64,000 nucleotides of DNA from a virus: the IMG/VR virus record IMGVR_UViG_3300043539_000897, positions 62,001 to 126,000 of that record; one strand, 5' to 3'. The notes under the pieces were generated by a model that was given only the letters and a program-made list of their open reading frames with translations, was not told where the DNA came from and made no database searches. Shown piece by piece: positions 9,256 to 18,311 of the stretch. Position 1 is the first letter of the stretch; every line of letters starts with the position of its first letter. The translations under genes were made by a program, and so were the position numbers.

Positions 9256-10082
9256 AAGTAATTATACCAATGGCCGGATTTGGTAACCGGTTTGTAAAAG
9301 CAGGGTACAGAGATCCAAAACCTCTTATTACAGTTAACGGAAAAAGGATTCTTGAATACATCTGCGGTATGTTTAATAAAGAAGATGAGTTGATTTTTAT
9401 CTGCAATCACCATCACCTAACAACAACCTCCATGAGAGAAATTATAATTAATATTAGGTCTGATGCTACCATCGTTGGAGTACCTCCTCACAAAAAAGGC
9501 CCGGTATACACTATGACAGGAATGGAGAGCTATATTGATGATAATGAAGAGGTTATAGTTTGCTACTGTGATAATCCCTACTTGTGGAACTACGCAGAAT
9601 TTAAAAAATGGATTAAGGAAAGTGAAAGTGATGGATGTATTTTGAGTCATGTTGGATTTCATCCTCACCGATTAAGCTCTACCTTTATGGCTTATATGAA
9701 AGAAAGTGACTTAGCGGTTTCTGAGATAAAAGAGAAAGAGCCTTATACGGAAGATCCGATGCAGGAGCATGCCTCTACCGGGACTTACTACTTTAAGAAA
9801 GGATTTTATATTAAGAAGTATTTCCAACAACTCATGGACTTAGATATAAACTACAACGGAGAATATTACGTTACGTTAGTTTATAATTTATTGATTCAGG
9901 ATAATTTGAAAGTGACTTGCTACCCTACCGACTTCGTTACAGTGTTCGGCACTCCAGAAGAGGTTGAGAACTTTGAAGCATGGCAAACAATCTTAAGAGG
10001 TCTACAAGTTAGAAGCGAAGAGGATTTAATTAGAACTTATAGGTACTGGAAGGAATATAATGAACAAGGAGATACACAATAA
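9252..10082 (+). CDS. sugar-phosphate nucleotidyltransferase
   Basis: A 276-residue NTP-transferase-fold protein. It starts with MKVIIPMAGFGNRF, the GxGxR nucleotide-binding loop, followed by DPKPLITVNGKRIL, which carries the conserved Lys of this superfamily. ATG overlaps the stop of the kinase/aldolase fusion, suggesting it activates that enzyme's product with CTP, GTP or another NTP. The following HAD gene starts inside its last 23 bases. Substrate unknown. Confidence 0.75.
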   Translation: MKVIIPMAGFGNRFVKAGYRDPKPLITVNGKRILEYICGMFNKEDELIFICNHHHLTTTSMREIIINIRSDATIVGVPPHKKGPVYTMTGMESYIDDNEEVIVCYCDNPYLWNYAEFKKWIKESESDGCILSHVGFHPHRLSSTFMAYMKESDLAVSEIKEKEPYTEDPMQEHASTGTYYFKKGFYIKKYFQQLMDLDINYNGEYYVTLVYNLLIQDNLKVTCYPTDFVTVFGTPEEVENFEAWQTILRGLQVRSEEDLIRTYRYWKEYNEQGDTQ

Positions 10083-10410
10083 AAACAATGCTTACCCTAT
10101 AGCTTTTGTTGATATAGATGAGACGATTTGCTTCTATGAAGGAGATAGAGTCTATGAATTAGCTACACCAAGCCGGGAAAACATTCAGAAGATAAACAAG
10201 CTTTATAATGAAGGTTGGATTATTACTTATTGGACAGCTAGAGGAAGTTCTGATCCTACCAACAAAGAGCGTATGGAAGAATACCGAGCATTAACTTTAA
10301 AGCAATTAAAGGAATGGGGAGCAAAGTTCCACAACCTAGAGGTTGGAGATAAAAAACCTCTTTATGATTTAGTTGTTGACGATAAAGCAAAAAGAATAGA
10401 AGAATTATGA
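10060..10410 (+). CDS. HAD-superfamily phosphatase
   Basis: A 116-residue minimal HAD protein. The nucleophile loop is DIDET at residues 18-22, motif II is the Thr/Ala in YWTARGSS, and the Lys and DD motifs are present at the end (DKKPLYDLVVDDKAKR). Small capless HAD enzymes of this type occur in capsule and lipopolysaccharide loci as sugar-phosphate phosphatases. Overlap with both neighbours ties it to the nucleotidyltransferase. Confidence 0.75.
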   Translation: MNKEIHNKNNAYPIAFVDIDETICFYEGDRVYELATPSRENIQKINKLYNEGWIITYWTARGSSDPTNKERMEEYRALTLKQLKEWGAKFHNLEVGDKKPLYDLVVDDKAKRIEEL

Positions 10411-10865
10411 TTTTAATTTCACATAGAGGAAACATTACCGGCAGGATACCGGACTCCGAGAACCGACCTAGCTACATTCAGGATACTATTACTTTAGGAT
10501 ACGATGTTGAGATTGATGTTCGAATGAAAGAAGGTCAACTGTATCTAGGTCACGACCATCCGCAATATCGAGTTGAGTTGAGCTGGCTACTGGAAAGAAA
10601 AGATAAGCTGTGGGTGCATACAAAAGATTTTGAGAGTCTGGATTTCCTAATCGAGACAGGTCTAAGAATCTTTTTCCACGAACAGGAAAGGCAAACTATT
10701 ATTAACAATACTAATCTGATCTGGTCTCATGACTTAGAATCTGCTAATAGTAAATCAATTATCCCTTTGCTAGATCTTCAAAGCATTAACGAGTATGGTT
10801 ATATAGCTCAAGATGTTTATGGAGTATGTTCGGATTATTTACATGAAGTAGAAACTCTGTTATGA
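10407..10865 (+). CDS. GDPD-like phosphodiesterase-fold protein
   Basis: A 152-residue protein with the first catalytic elements of glycerophosphodiester phosphodiesterases: ISHRGN at residues 4-9, a conserved ENRP, then DVEIDVR and GHD. At 152 residues it is much shorter than the usual 240-300 and lacks the second half of the barrel, but it is bounded by overlapping genes, so it looks like a genuine short family. It may act on a phosphodiester in the glycan made here. Confidence 0.6.
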   Translation: MILISHRGNITGRIPDSENRPSYIQDTITLGYDVEIDVRMKEGQLYLGHDHPQYRVELSWLLERKDKLWVHTKDFESLDFLIETGLRIFFHEQERQTIINNTNLIWSHDLESANSKSIIPLLDLQSINEYGYIAQDVYGVCSDYLHEVETLL

Positions 10866-11689
10866 TACCTATAGATATTGTTCTGCAAGGACCTTTGCAG
10901 CCATACACTGCTCGTATTGCTGATCACTATACAAAATTACCTTTTGTAAATGCTGTAGTAATATCCTGCTGGGAGACTTGCCCTGATATTGACGATACTA
11001 TGATTGATTGGGAAAATCCAAAGATCTATGTATTGAAGAGTAAGGATGTAGAATTTCCTGGAAGCTGGAATAGAAACCGATTAGTTAAGTCCTCTTACGA
11101 AGGTATTAAAGCAACCGCTGCTGAGTATGTAATAAAGATGAGAGGAGATCAAATAGTTTCTTTGGAGAGCATGTTGAAGCTTTATGATTACTACTTCAGC
11201 AAAAATGAAATCAACTCAGAGTATTTTAGAGAAGAAACTAAACCATTAGCTAAAATCGGTATTATGGCTATGTGTAAAGATTATCCTTACCATCCGATTG
11301 ATCATATATTCTGGGGCAGAAAAGAAGACCTACTTACCTTATTTGGAATTGAGTATGATATGTCTTGGCATGATGAAGCAGCGTTAAGTAGGCCTTACGA
11401 AGAGCTTTATACAAGGTCAGAAGTTTACCTAACCATTCCTTACGTTGCTAAATATAACAAAGAGGCAGCTAAGCACCTTACAGATGCTGATACATACTTA
11501 AAAGATAAAGCACCGAAAGTATCAGAAGCTTTAAACACAAGTCAGGAAGTGATGGAAGAACTGTTCCTACTTTTTCCAAAAATACAAATGCAGTGGCCTA
11601 AAAATGGAATGCAACAATACCACTACGATGTAATGGAGACAGAAAGAGGCGGTCATGCTTACTGGGCAACAGATGTAGATTTTTCTTAA
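10862..11689 (+). CDS. WavE-like lipopolysaccharide biosynthesis glycosyltransferase
   Basis: A 275-residue protein resembling WavE-family proteins: DIVLQGPLQPYT at the start, VISCWETCPD and the K-x-R-x-D motif (VIKMRGDQIV), which serves as the nucleotide-sugar site of GT-A enzymes. A conserved HIFWGRKEDL segment follows. WavE proteins help build LPS core. It ends the first coupled block; a separate promoter follows. Confidence 0.7.
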   Translation: MIPIDIVLQGPLQPYTARIADHYTKLPFVNAVVISCWETCPDIDDTMIDWENPKIYVLKSKDVEFPGSWNRNRLVKSSYEGIKATAAEYVIKMRGDQIVSLESMLKLYDYYFSKNEINSEYFREETKPLAKIGIMAMCKDYPYHPIDHIFWGRKEDLLTLFGIEYDMSWHDEAALSRPYEELYTRSEVYLTIPYVAKYNKEAAKHLTDADTYLKDKAPKVSEALNTSQEVMEELFLLFPKIQMQWPKNGMQQYHYDVMETERGGHAYWATDVDFS

Positions 11690-11695
11690 GATAAA

Positions 11696-11728
11696 TTGCT
11701 ATTTACTAAACTAATCCTTATATTATAA
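11696..11728 (+). promoter_or_regulatory. internal promoter of the glycan island
   Basis: TTG at 11696-11698, exactly 20 bases, then TATATTATAAT, ATG at 11733. It lies in a 43-base gap, one of the few real gaps in the island, and nearly matches the promoter at 18260. Confidence 0.6.
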
Positions 11729-11732
11729 TATT

Positions 11733-12362
11733 ATGTTAAACAACTACGAATTAACACAGGACGGTGTTATTAAGCAAATCGAATGTAAGCCTTACAACTA
11801 CGACATTGATTATTCAGATAGTAGATACTCTCACTTCAATGACAGAGGAAACATTTTGAATTTGAGATTGGGTTATATTATTGGCGCAACTGGAGAGGTC
11901 CCTAAATCGCTTATGGATGTTGGATACGGTAATGGAGACTTTTTAGAATCTTGCCGAGGATTTATTGGAGAGCTTTACGGTAACGATATACAGCCAGCCT
12001 ATCCTTTGAACCCGGGAATTAACTTCGTTGATGATATTACTAACCAGTACGCTGACGTTATTACATTCTTTGATAGCTTAGAACATTTTGGCGATATTGA
12101 GTTCGTTAAGAACCTTCAATGTAAGTATGCTGTTATCAGCTTACCTTGGTGCGTTAATGGCTTAGATGATGCTTGGTTTGAAACCTGGAAGCATAGAAAG
12201 CCTGATGAACACTTGTACCATTTCACAGAAAAGAGTTTAGAAGCTTTTATGAACAGGCAAGGGTTCGATATGATTAATTACTGCAATGTTGAAGATAAGG
12301 TTCGAGTTGATAAAGCATTGTCACCAAACATCTTAACAGCTTGCTTCAAGAAGAGAATTTAA
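11733..12362 (+). CDS. SAM-dependent methyltransferase
   Basis: A 209-residue class I methyltransferase of the Methyltransf_23 type: SLMDVGYGNGDFLES carries the SAM glycine-rich loop, VITFFDSLEHFGD is the post-II motif, and a YHFTEKSLEAFMNRQGF segment closes the domain. First gene after an internal promoter and overlapped by the next gene (TAATG). Acceptor unknown, probably a sugar or lipid-linked intermediate. Confidence 0.75.
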   Translation: MLNNYELTQDGVIKQIECKPYNYDIDYSDSRYSHFNDRGNILNLRLGYIIGATGEVPKSLMDVGYGNGDFLESCRGFIGELYGNDIQPAYPLNPGINFVDDITNQYADVITFFDSLEHFGDIEFVKNLQCKYAVISLPWCVNGLDDAWFETWKHRKPDEHLYHFTEKSLEAFMNRQGFDMINYCNVEDKVRVDKALSPNILTACFKKRI

Positions 12363-13183
12363 TGAGAACTGAGAACTTTACTATCTGCGGTAAGCTTGGT
12401 GACTTTATGCATATGATGTTCGGTATGAAGCATCTATGTGAGAAGAATAATACAATGGCAGATATTTACCTCTACCATGTTGAAGGAGGGTTCGAATTAG
12501 GAACTGATACAGCATACAAGGAACTTCGCGACTTGGTAATGAACCAACCATTTGTTAATTCCTTTCAGATGCTTGAGGACTTTAAGATAGTGCCTACTAA
12601 TCCAAATGTTATTAGTGGGCCTATTGAAGTCTACGAACCTAAATTGGTAGAGGAAGGCTTTACGCACCTAGAGCATTTTATGAGATCTCCTCACCTCTAT
12701 AAGACTTGCTGGTCTGAAATCTTTAGCTTAACTTTTGATTTTGAAATTAAAAAGCCTTATCAGTGGATACAGTTCAATGAGATTGATCCATACTTTACCG
12801 ATAAGGTTATTATTAACAGGAGGTACAGTCACTCAAGGATTAATAATGAATTCCCTTACCAAAGTATTATGGAAGCTTATCCGGGACAGGTTGTCTTTAT
12901 CGGTACTGAGCAGAAGGATTATGATTTATTCCCATTCAAAGATCAATGTGAGTTCTACCAAATAGGGGATGTGCATAATTGGTTTACAGCAATTAACTCA
13001 GCAGCACTCTATGTAGGTAACTTATCAGGACCATCCTCAATTGCTTCCGCTTTAGATAAGAAACGAATTATTGAATTACCAATGACCGGAGATGCTTACC
13101 ATTGGATAGGTGAAGAGAAGTATTCAGACAATATCGGTTGGTTCGTTAACCCAGAAATTAATTATATTAACTTTAATGAATAA
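12362..13183 (+). CDS. GT9-like glycosyltransferase
   Basis: I start this at 12362, where the ATG overlaps the upstream stop; an ATG 21 bases earlier is less likely. The 273-residue protein looks like the heptosyltransferase/GT-B group: VVFIGTEQKDYDLFPF opens the donor half and SAALYVGNLSGPSSIASAL matches the family's (G/S)N-S-(G/x)-x-x-IA loop. The acceptor-domain N-terminus ICGKLGDFMHMMFG resembles the glycine-rich start of GT9 enzymes. Substrate unknown. Confidence 0.65.
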   Translation: MRTENFTICGKLGDFMHMMFGMKHLCEKNNTMADIYLYHVEGGFELGTDTAYKELRDLVMNQPFVNSFQMLEDFKIVPTNPNVISGPIEVYEPKLVEEGFTHLEHFMRSPHLYKTCWSEIFSLTFDFEIKKPYQWIQFNEIDPYFTDKVIINRRYSHSRINNEFPYQSIMEAYPGQVVFIGTEQKDYDLFPFKDQCEFYQIGDVHNWFTAINSAALYVGNLSGPSSIASALDKKRIIELPMTGDAYHWIGEEKYSDNIGWFVNPEINYINFNE

Positions 13184-13976
13184 AAATTTACTTATAGGAG
13201 CAATCAGTAATAACTATTCTGTTGCTGATATTAAGAATTGGGTGCAAACTTCTAAGTTCGAAGATACAGACAGAGTCTTGTATTTATATAATGGAAATTC
13301 AAATTCACCTTTAGTATCATACTTAGCTGAAAATAATGTAGATGTTTACCTTCCACAGGTTAATTTCTTTGGAGCGATACAGGATGAGTTTTTGACAGAC
13401 ACCGGAAGAGTAACCCCGGAAAGCTCTTACAACCTAGTACATAATATTCGGTTCCTTCACATTGCTAACTTCCTTAATGATATGCAGTATGAGAAAGTAT
13501 TCATAACAGATGTGAAGGACGTTGTGTTTACTCAATCACCTTTTTCAAGAGTACCTTTAGAAGGCATCATTGCAACCGGGGAGGTTATTAAGTATGAAGA
13601 TCACAGATGGAACTTAGAACATCTTTATGTTAACTTAGGCTTCCTAGGATCTGAATTAGCAGAAGAGGAAGTTCTTAATGTTGGAGTATTTGGAGGCGGA
13701 GCAGAGGATGTTAAAGCTCTATGTAAAGATATCTTCCTAATGTCTTGTGGTAAATTTAAAGTTGCCGATCAGACTTCTTTTAATTATCTTACAAGAAATT
13801 CTTACAAACATAAAACAACCTTCACAAGTCTAGAAGATAAATTTGCAGTTCATCTACATGTTATTAAAGAAGGAGTGGTTAAGTTTGATTTGAATACTTT
13901 AAAAGACTACACAGTTATTCACCAATATGATAGATTCGGAGATGAAATACTCAATTATTATACCTTACCGGAATAG
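13176..13976 (+). CDS. glycosyltransferase-like protein (GT-A fold)
   Basis: Start chosen at 13176, overlapping the upstream stop; the longer reading frame to 13110 is inside the previous gene. The 266-residue protein has an N-terminal beta strand (KNLLIGAISNNYS) and a DxD-like motif in EKVFITDVKDVVF near residues 107-119, as in GT-A enzymes that bind a metal-nucleotide sugar. LNVGVFGGGAEDVK and ADQTSFNYL resemble the acceptor loops of GT8-like enzymes. Assigned by pattern. Confidence 0.6.
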   Translation: MNKNLLIGAISNNYSVADIKNWVQTSKFEDTDRVLYLYNGNSNSPLVSYLAENNVDVYLPQVNFFGAIQDEFLTDTGRVTPESSYNLVHNIRFLHIANFLNDMQYEKVFITDVKDVVFTQSPFSRVPLEGIIATGEVIKYEDHRWNLEHLYVNLGFLGSELAEEEVLNVGVFGGGAEDVKALCKDIFLMSCGKFKVADQTSFNYLTRNSYKHKTTFTSLEDKFAVHLHVIKEGVVKFDLNTLKDYTVIHQYDRFGDEILNYYTLPE

Positions 13977-14670
13977 GGAAGAGCATCTGGAGGTATTGCT
14001 ACCAAGACTGCAAGATAAGTTTGCAGATAAAGAATATGAAATTATAATCTCCGAACAAGGTAACGAAGATAATTTCCAGATTGCTATTGTAAATAATATT
14101 GGCTTCAAAGAAGCAACCGGGGATGTTATTATTCTACATCAGGTTGATTATTATCCAGCTGACGATTTAGATTATACTTTTACCGGAACTGTTACTCTAA
14201 TGGGAGCAAAAGCATTCTTCCTTGATAAGGACAACGCAAGCTTAAGGCCTGAGCATGACATTCCAGGCGGTTACAGAAGCTTCTCTCAAGCAATCGATCC
14301 TAATTTTTACGGCGGGGTTGTAATGATGTCAAGAGAGCAGTTTGAGGTTATTAACGGTTTAAATCCTCTATATAAAGGGTGGGGTAACGAAGATGAAGAC
14401 TTAAGAGAGAGACTAAGATGGGCTAGTATTCCTGTAGTGAGACAGTCTGAAGGTACTTATTTCTGTTTGTACCATGATGATAATGGAGCAATGCATTTGA
14501 AACCAGAACAGGATCAAAGAGACTTCTACGAAGGAAAGATGCTATACCAAAAAGCTTATGAATATAGGCATGTTGGTTATGATAATATTGAATATACTTT
14601 AGAGGAAATACCAATAGGATTAGAGAATGTAAAATGGATTAAATCAAACAACTACAAAATAAATTTATGA
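13942..14670 (+). CDS. galactosyltransferase-like GT-A glycosyltransferase
   Basis: A 242-residue protein beginning MKYSIIIPYRNREEHL, a GT-A start. The C-terminal half has NPLYKGWGNEDEDLRERLRW, the WGxEDxD signature of the beta-4-galactosyltransferase C-terminal domain, which binds the acceptor sugar. A DxxPxD-like stretch (HQVDYYPADD) stands where the metal site belongs. It overlaps the upstream gene and is overlapped by the next. Likely adds Gal or GalNAc or a related sugar; donor not provable. Confidence 0.75.
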   Translation: MKYSIIIPYRNREEHLEVLLPRLQDKFADKEYEIIISEQGNEDNFQIAIVNNIGFKEATGDVIILHQVDYYPADDLDYTFTGTVTLMGAKAFFLDKDNASLRPEHDIPGGYRSFSQAIDPNFYGGVVMMSREQFEVINGLNPLYKGWGNEDEDLRERLRWASIPVVRQSEGTYFCLYHDDNGAMHLKPEQDQRDFYEGKMLYQKAYEYRHVGYDNIEYTLEEIPIGLENVKWIKSNNYKINL

Positions 14671-15044
14671 AAGTAGAAATATCAGACGGAGAGTTGCTAG
14701 ATAAAATTAGCATACTGCAAATTAAATTAGAACGGATTTCAGACGAAAGTAAACTGAAGAACATACATACAGAGTATACAGAATTAACTAATATAGGAGC
14801 TAGCCTTTTAGAAGATGAGCAGGTTCGTATCCTATACGAAAAAGTGAAAACAGTTAACGAAACACTTTGGGATCTAGAGGATGATATTCGAATGAAAGAG
14901 AAGAATAAAGTCTTTGATGAAGAGTTTATTCATTATGCTAGACAAATTTATGTTACTAACGACAAGAGAGCAGAAGTTAAAAAAGAAATTAACCTACTGA
15001 CAGGTTCATTATTTGTGGAAGAAAAATCCTATGAGCAATACTAA
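14667..15044 (+). CDS. DUF6165-like protein
   Basis: A 125-residue, mostly helical protein that starts EISDGELLDKISILQIKLERI and continues with VNETLWDLEDDIR and FIHYARQIYVTND. This matches my memory of a small bacterial family (DUF6165) found in polysaccharide loci; no biochemical role is known. Its location between glycosyltransferases fits that context. The next gene starts inside its last codons. Confidence 0.6.
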   Translation: MKVEISDGELLDKISILQIKLERISDESKLKNIHTEYTELTNIGASLLEDEQVRILYEKVKTVNETLWDLEDDIRMKEKNKVFDEEFIHYARQIYVTNDKRAEVKKEINLLTGSLFVEEKSYEQY

Positions 15045-15921
15045 TTGTTTAGTAGTAACTTTTGGCTTCTTTGGAGATATTATCTTCGCAACATCCTTAG
15101 CTGAAAAGCTAAAAGGAGAAGGTTATTCTCAAGTAGATTACTTAATCGGCTTTCCACAAGTAGCTCAATTAGTTGAGAACAATCCATTTATAGATAGGGT
15201 CTTTATATCACAAATACCAGGCCCTAAACCTTATCATCCCTGTACTGGGAATAATTACAGCAAGGTTATTGAGTTAGGAGCTTTAGACTATCAAATTACT
15301 CCTTGCGAACAATACCAACAGCAAGCCGGCTTTGAAGAATTATCCTCCGGGTATGTAGTTTACACCACTCCGGAATATGATGCTATTGCTAGAGATGTTG
15401 TTGTTGAATTAAGACAGACAGGTAACAAACCAGTTCTTGCTTTTATGACTAATTGGCAACCAAAGACTTACCTATTTACTCCTGAGCAGTATGAAGCAGG
15501 TGTAGATGTTCCAAACCTAGGTTACGGAGGAGCACATAGAGACATTCAATACATAGTAAACGAACTGCAGGAGCATTTTACTTTATACCCAATCGGTGTT
15601 GGAGATGCCAACCAGCAACAGACTTTATATTTGCCAGATGATGATCAAAAATCACTTTTGTTTGAAGCTTCTATAATGAAGCATTGTGTTGCATTTATCG
15701 GAACTGATGGAGGATTAGCTACAATTGCTGCAGGAGTAGGGACTAAGACTGTAATTACAGGCGACTTTAATTTACAGCTTTACGGTTGGAATGGAGTGTT
15801 AAAGCAGATTAAACAGCCTCGTTTAGGTCCTAGAGAATATTTTGGAGATCCTCATACGGTACTAGATGCCTACTTAGCCGATAAAGAAGTTGCAAATCAT
15901 ATAATAAATTTGCTATCATAG
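15031..15921 (+). CDS. GT9-family (heptosyltransferase-like) glycosyltransferase
   Basis: Start placed at 15031 because the preceding in-frame Met codon lies deeper in the upstream gene. The 296-residue protein has the GT9 N-terminal GDIIFATSLAEKL motif and the donor-side LLFEASIMKHCVAFIGTDGG followed by LATIAAG, the SxDGG-like loop of ADP-heptose transferases. It likely transfers a sugar to a growing oligosaccharide. Paired functionally with the other GT9-like gene at 12362. Confidence 0.75.
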   Translation: MSNTNCLVVTFGFFGDIIFATSLAEKLKGEGYSQVDYLIGFPQVAQLVENNPFIDRVFISQIPGPKPYHPCTGNNYSKVIELGALDYQITPCEQYQQQAGFEELSSGYVVYTTPEYDAIARDVVVELRQTGNKPVLAFMTNWQPKTYLFTPEQYEAGVDVPNLGYGGAHRDIQYIVNELQEHFTLYPIGVGDANQQQTLYLPDDDQKSLLFEASIMKHCVAFIGTDGGLATIAAGVGTKTVITGDFNLQLYGWNGVLKQIKQPRLGPREYFGDPHTVLDAYLADKEVANHIINLLS

Positions 15922-15924
15922 TAT

Positions 15925-16620
15925 ATGAAAATAATCTATAGAATATCCGATTCAGGTTATAGCAAAGTAAAACCAGTTTACATAAACAATGAGGCCTGTC
16001 TGAAGAATGCTATCCAGACCTTCCCTTGGTTTGATAACGACTGGACTATCCTTGCAGATAATATCTCAGAAGAGACTAACGATATGATTCAAAAGCATAG
16101 CCCTAGAAACTTTATTGAGTATATTTCTGTCGGTCATGGAGCAGGTACCTTTAACTTGGCTTTAGATGAAGCGCTGCAATTACCGGATGAAGAAGTTGTT
16201 TACTTCCTAGAGAATGATTACTTACATAAACCAAACTCAGATAAAATTATTAAAGAAGGTTTGCAATTAGGAGCTTCGTTCATATCTTTATATGATCATC
16301 CTGATAAGTATCTACCGCCATCCCGAGGAGGGAATCCCTACTGTGAAGGAGGAGCAGAAGATACTCGAGTATACTTAACGGAATCAACTCATTGGAAGAT
16401 AACAAACTCAACTACTATGACCTTTGCAGCTACAGTCTCAACATTAAAGAGAACAGAAGAAACTCTCCGTAAGTATACTCAAGGAAGCTATCCTGAGGAC
16501 TTTAAAATGTTCTTAGATTTGAGAGAGCAGGGAGAGTTATTAATAAGCTCTATTCCCGGGTATGCAACTCATGGAGAGACAGCTTGGCTATCACCTCTAA
16601 CAGATTGGAGCTTAGTATGA
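15925..16620 (+). CDS. GT-A-like glycosyltransferase
   Basis: A 231-residue protein. The acidic motif FLENDYLHKP near residues 92-101 stands in the position of DxD in GT-A enzymes. HGAGTFNLALDEAL precedes it, as in family 2-like enzymes. The C-terminal GYATHGETAWLSPLTDW suggests an acceptor site. Separated by 3 bases from the upstream gene and coupled downstream through a TATGA overlap. Confidence 0.6.
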   Translation: MKIIYRISDSGYSKVKPVYINNEACLKNAIQTFPWFDNDWTILADNISEETNDMIQKHSPRNFIEYISVGHGAGTFNLALDEALQLPDEEVVYFLENDYLHKPNSDKIIKEGLQLGASFISLYDHPDKYLPPSRGGNPYCEGGAEDTRVYLTESTHWKITNSTTMTFAATVSTLKRTEETLRKYTQGSYPEDFKMFLDLREQGELLISSIPGYATHGETAWLSPLTDWSLV

Positions 16621-17372
16621 TCTCAGTAATCATCCCTACATATAAAGAGCCTGAAACGCTGGACTTATGTTTAAGATCAGCCATTAACGGACAGAGGTTA
16701 AACAACCAAATTATAGTAGTGGTAGATGGGTTCTATGAGGTTAATAAGGAGGTTCTTGATAGGTATAAAGACTCTGTTGAGATTCTAGTTTTAGAAGAGA
16801 ACGTCGGGCTTTGCCGGGCAACTAACTTAGGAGTTTATAATGCTAAGTTTGATAAGATTCTGATTGTAAATGATGATAATGTCTTTCCGGATGTATGGGA
16901 TCAAGTGTTACTTGAGGAATATAAACCCGGATATGTATTAGCTCCTAATCAAATCGAGCCTTCTCCTTCTATCTTCAGACAATTCCATATTAAGGATCTA
17001 GGAAGAGATCCTAAAACGTTTGACCTACAAACTTACTGGGATTACGAAAATTCAGTCAGGGAGGGTAAAACAGAAGAATCGGGATCAACTTTACCGATCT
17101 TTATGAACAAATATGATTACATAAGATTAGGCGGATGGGATGAAAATTATGAAGCAGGTATGGTAGCTGATTGGGATTTCTTTTTAAAATGTGCTATATC
17201 AGATTTAAAAATGGTTAGAACATATAATTGTCACTTTTACCATTTTGCTTCCATTTCAACTAACGGCGAAAAAAGACTGCAGGCAGAACAAAAAGGACAC
17301 GAGTATGCAAAATACAAATGGAGTAGCTATATTTATTCTCATCCAGAAACTAATTTAAAATTTATACTATGA
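16617..17372 (+). CDS. GT2-family glycosyltransferase
   Basis: Start taken at the ATGA overlap (16617). The 251-residue protein begins MISVIIPTYKEPETLDLCL, a classical GT2 start, with ILIVNDDNVFPDVWD as the DDN metal site near residue 85. LGGWDENYEAGMVADWDFFLK is the acceptor/ED motif. It is the last clear glycan gene of the island. Confidence 0.82.
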   Translation: MISVIIPTYKEPETLDLCLRSAINGQRLNNQIIVVVDGFYEVNKEVLDRYKDSVEILVLEENVGLCRATNLGVYNAKFDKILIVNDDNVFPDVWDQVLLEEYKPGYVLAPNQIEPSPSIFRQFHIKDLGRDPKTFDLQTYWDYENSVREGKTEESGSTLPIFMNKYDYIRLGGWDENYEAGMVADWDFFLKCAISDLKMVRTYNCHFYHFASISTNGEKRLQAEQKGHEYAKYKWSSYIYSHPETNLKFIL

Positions 17373-17686
17373 AGAAAATAGATGAGCCAATCTACCTCGA
17401 AGTTTATTTTGAGGACGAAGAAGATATTGAACAAAGCTTTGCCGAAACTCTCAAGACTCCTGAGTTCAAAGAAGTTATTAAGTTGAGAGTATTAGAAAGA
17501 ATCACCGATGCAATCAATGATGGAAGAGACGAACTAGTCTTATTTAGAATGGTTTACTATGGATTAGATCTTTCAGTCGAGAGGAAGCAGTTCAAGAAAT
17601 TATTAAACCTTATTCTAACTATTTATCAGCAGGAAGAAGATTACTTAAAATGTGTTGAAATTAAAAACCTAATAGATAAAATATGA
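17369..17686 (+). CDS. small acidic helical protein with C-terminal DYxxC motif
   Basis: A 105-residue acidic protein with no known domain. Its C-terminus, YQQEEDYLKCVEIKNLI, resembles the ends of the proteins at 19342 and 38422 (DNELYEQCREVVEAI and LEEYEKCSFIKNII) and recalls the short UVR helix-loop motif. The ATGA overlaps on both ends show it belongs to the same transcription unit as the glycan genes, although its job may be unrelated. Confidence 0.6.
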   Translation: MKKIDEPIYLEVYFEDEEDIEQSFAETLKTPEFKEVIKLRVLERITDAINDGRDELVLFRMVYYGLDLSVERKQFKKLLNLILTIYQQEEDYLKCVEIKNLIDKI

Positions 17687-17853
17687 AATTCGGATTCTAT
17701 AGAAAGAATGATCCTAACAAGGAGGTAATAATGACCCAAGCAGCTGAAACTATGCAGCAAGCAGTTAGCTTCTTTGCAGCAATGAAAGGCTTACCAGTCG
17801 AACAATTTTTAGAGATATTCTCAGTTACAAATATAAAATCACGTCTTAGATAA
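17683..17853 (+). CDS. 56-residue hypothetical protein
   Basis: ATG overlaps the upstream stop (ATGA). The translation starts MKFGFYRKNDPNKEV and continues with a predicted helix (AAETMQQAVSFFAAMKG) and a hydrophobic stretch (EQFLEIFSV). An internal ATG preceded by AAGGAGGTAATA, an unusually strong Shine-Dalgarno-like sequence for this genome, could give a 40-residue product from 17731. Function unknown. Confidence 0.5.
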   Translation: MKFGFYRKNDPNKEVIMTQAAETMQQAVSFFAAMKGLPVEQFLEIFSVTNIKSRLR

Positions 17854-17857
17854 TCTT

Positions 17858-18256
17858 ATGGAAGGTTTTGAAAGTATTAAGAAGGGTCTTGAAAAGGCTC
17901 TTGGGGTTAGGTTTAAAGTTATTGATATAACAGAGGATGGAATCTTGGAAGAAGAAAAGAAACTCTTCACCAAGATGATTAATCATTTAGAGAAGTTAGT
18001 TACTAACGAGCATAAAACATTCACTCAGACAGGGATCGATACCTCAACTATCGTTGCTCCATACTGGACTATGATGGAAGAGATGTTAAGCTTTGCCTTT
18101 AATGAAGAGGTTGCTAGTATTGTTTGGTGGTATGTTTATGAGAGAAAGAATGCAGCTGGAGATATAATGGCCTGGGAGGATGAAGATGGAACAGAATACT
18201 TCTTTAAGACTCCCGGAGATCTTTATGAGCTAATTGTTTTTAAGTTCGACTTATAA
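17858..18256 (+). CDS. hypothetical acidic protein
   Basis: A 132-residue protein starting 4 bases after the previous stop. It is helical and acidic, with an aromatic patch in the middle (EVASIVWWYVYERKN) and a C-terminal YFFKTPGDLYELIVFKF. Nothing I recognise. The promoter that follows suggests it ends the transcription unit. Confidence 0.6.
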   Translation: MEGFESIKKGLEKALGVRFKVIDITEDGILEEEKKLFTKMINHLEKLVTNEHKTFTQTGIDTSTIVAPYWTMMEEMLSFAFNEEVASIVWWYVYERKNAAGDIMAWEDEDGTEYFFKTPGDLYELIVFKFDL

Positions 18257-18259
18257 AAC

Positions 18260-18293
18260 TTGCTATTCCCTAAAGAAATTCATATATTATAAC
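18260..18293 (+). promoter_or_regulatory. promoter
   Basis: TTG at 18260-18262, 20 bases, TATATTATAAC; ATG at 18312 after an A-rich leader (AAAATAAAATAGTAAGTT). It shares the TTGCTATT start and TATATTATAA end with the promoter at 11696. Confidence 0.65.
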
Positions 18294-18311
18294 AAAATAA
18301 AATAGTAAGTT

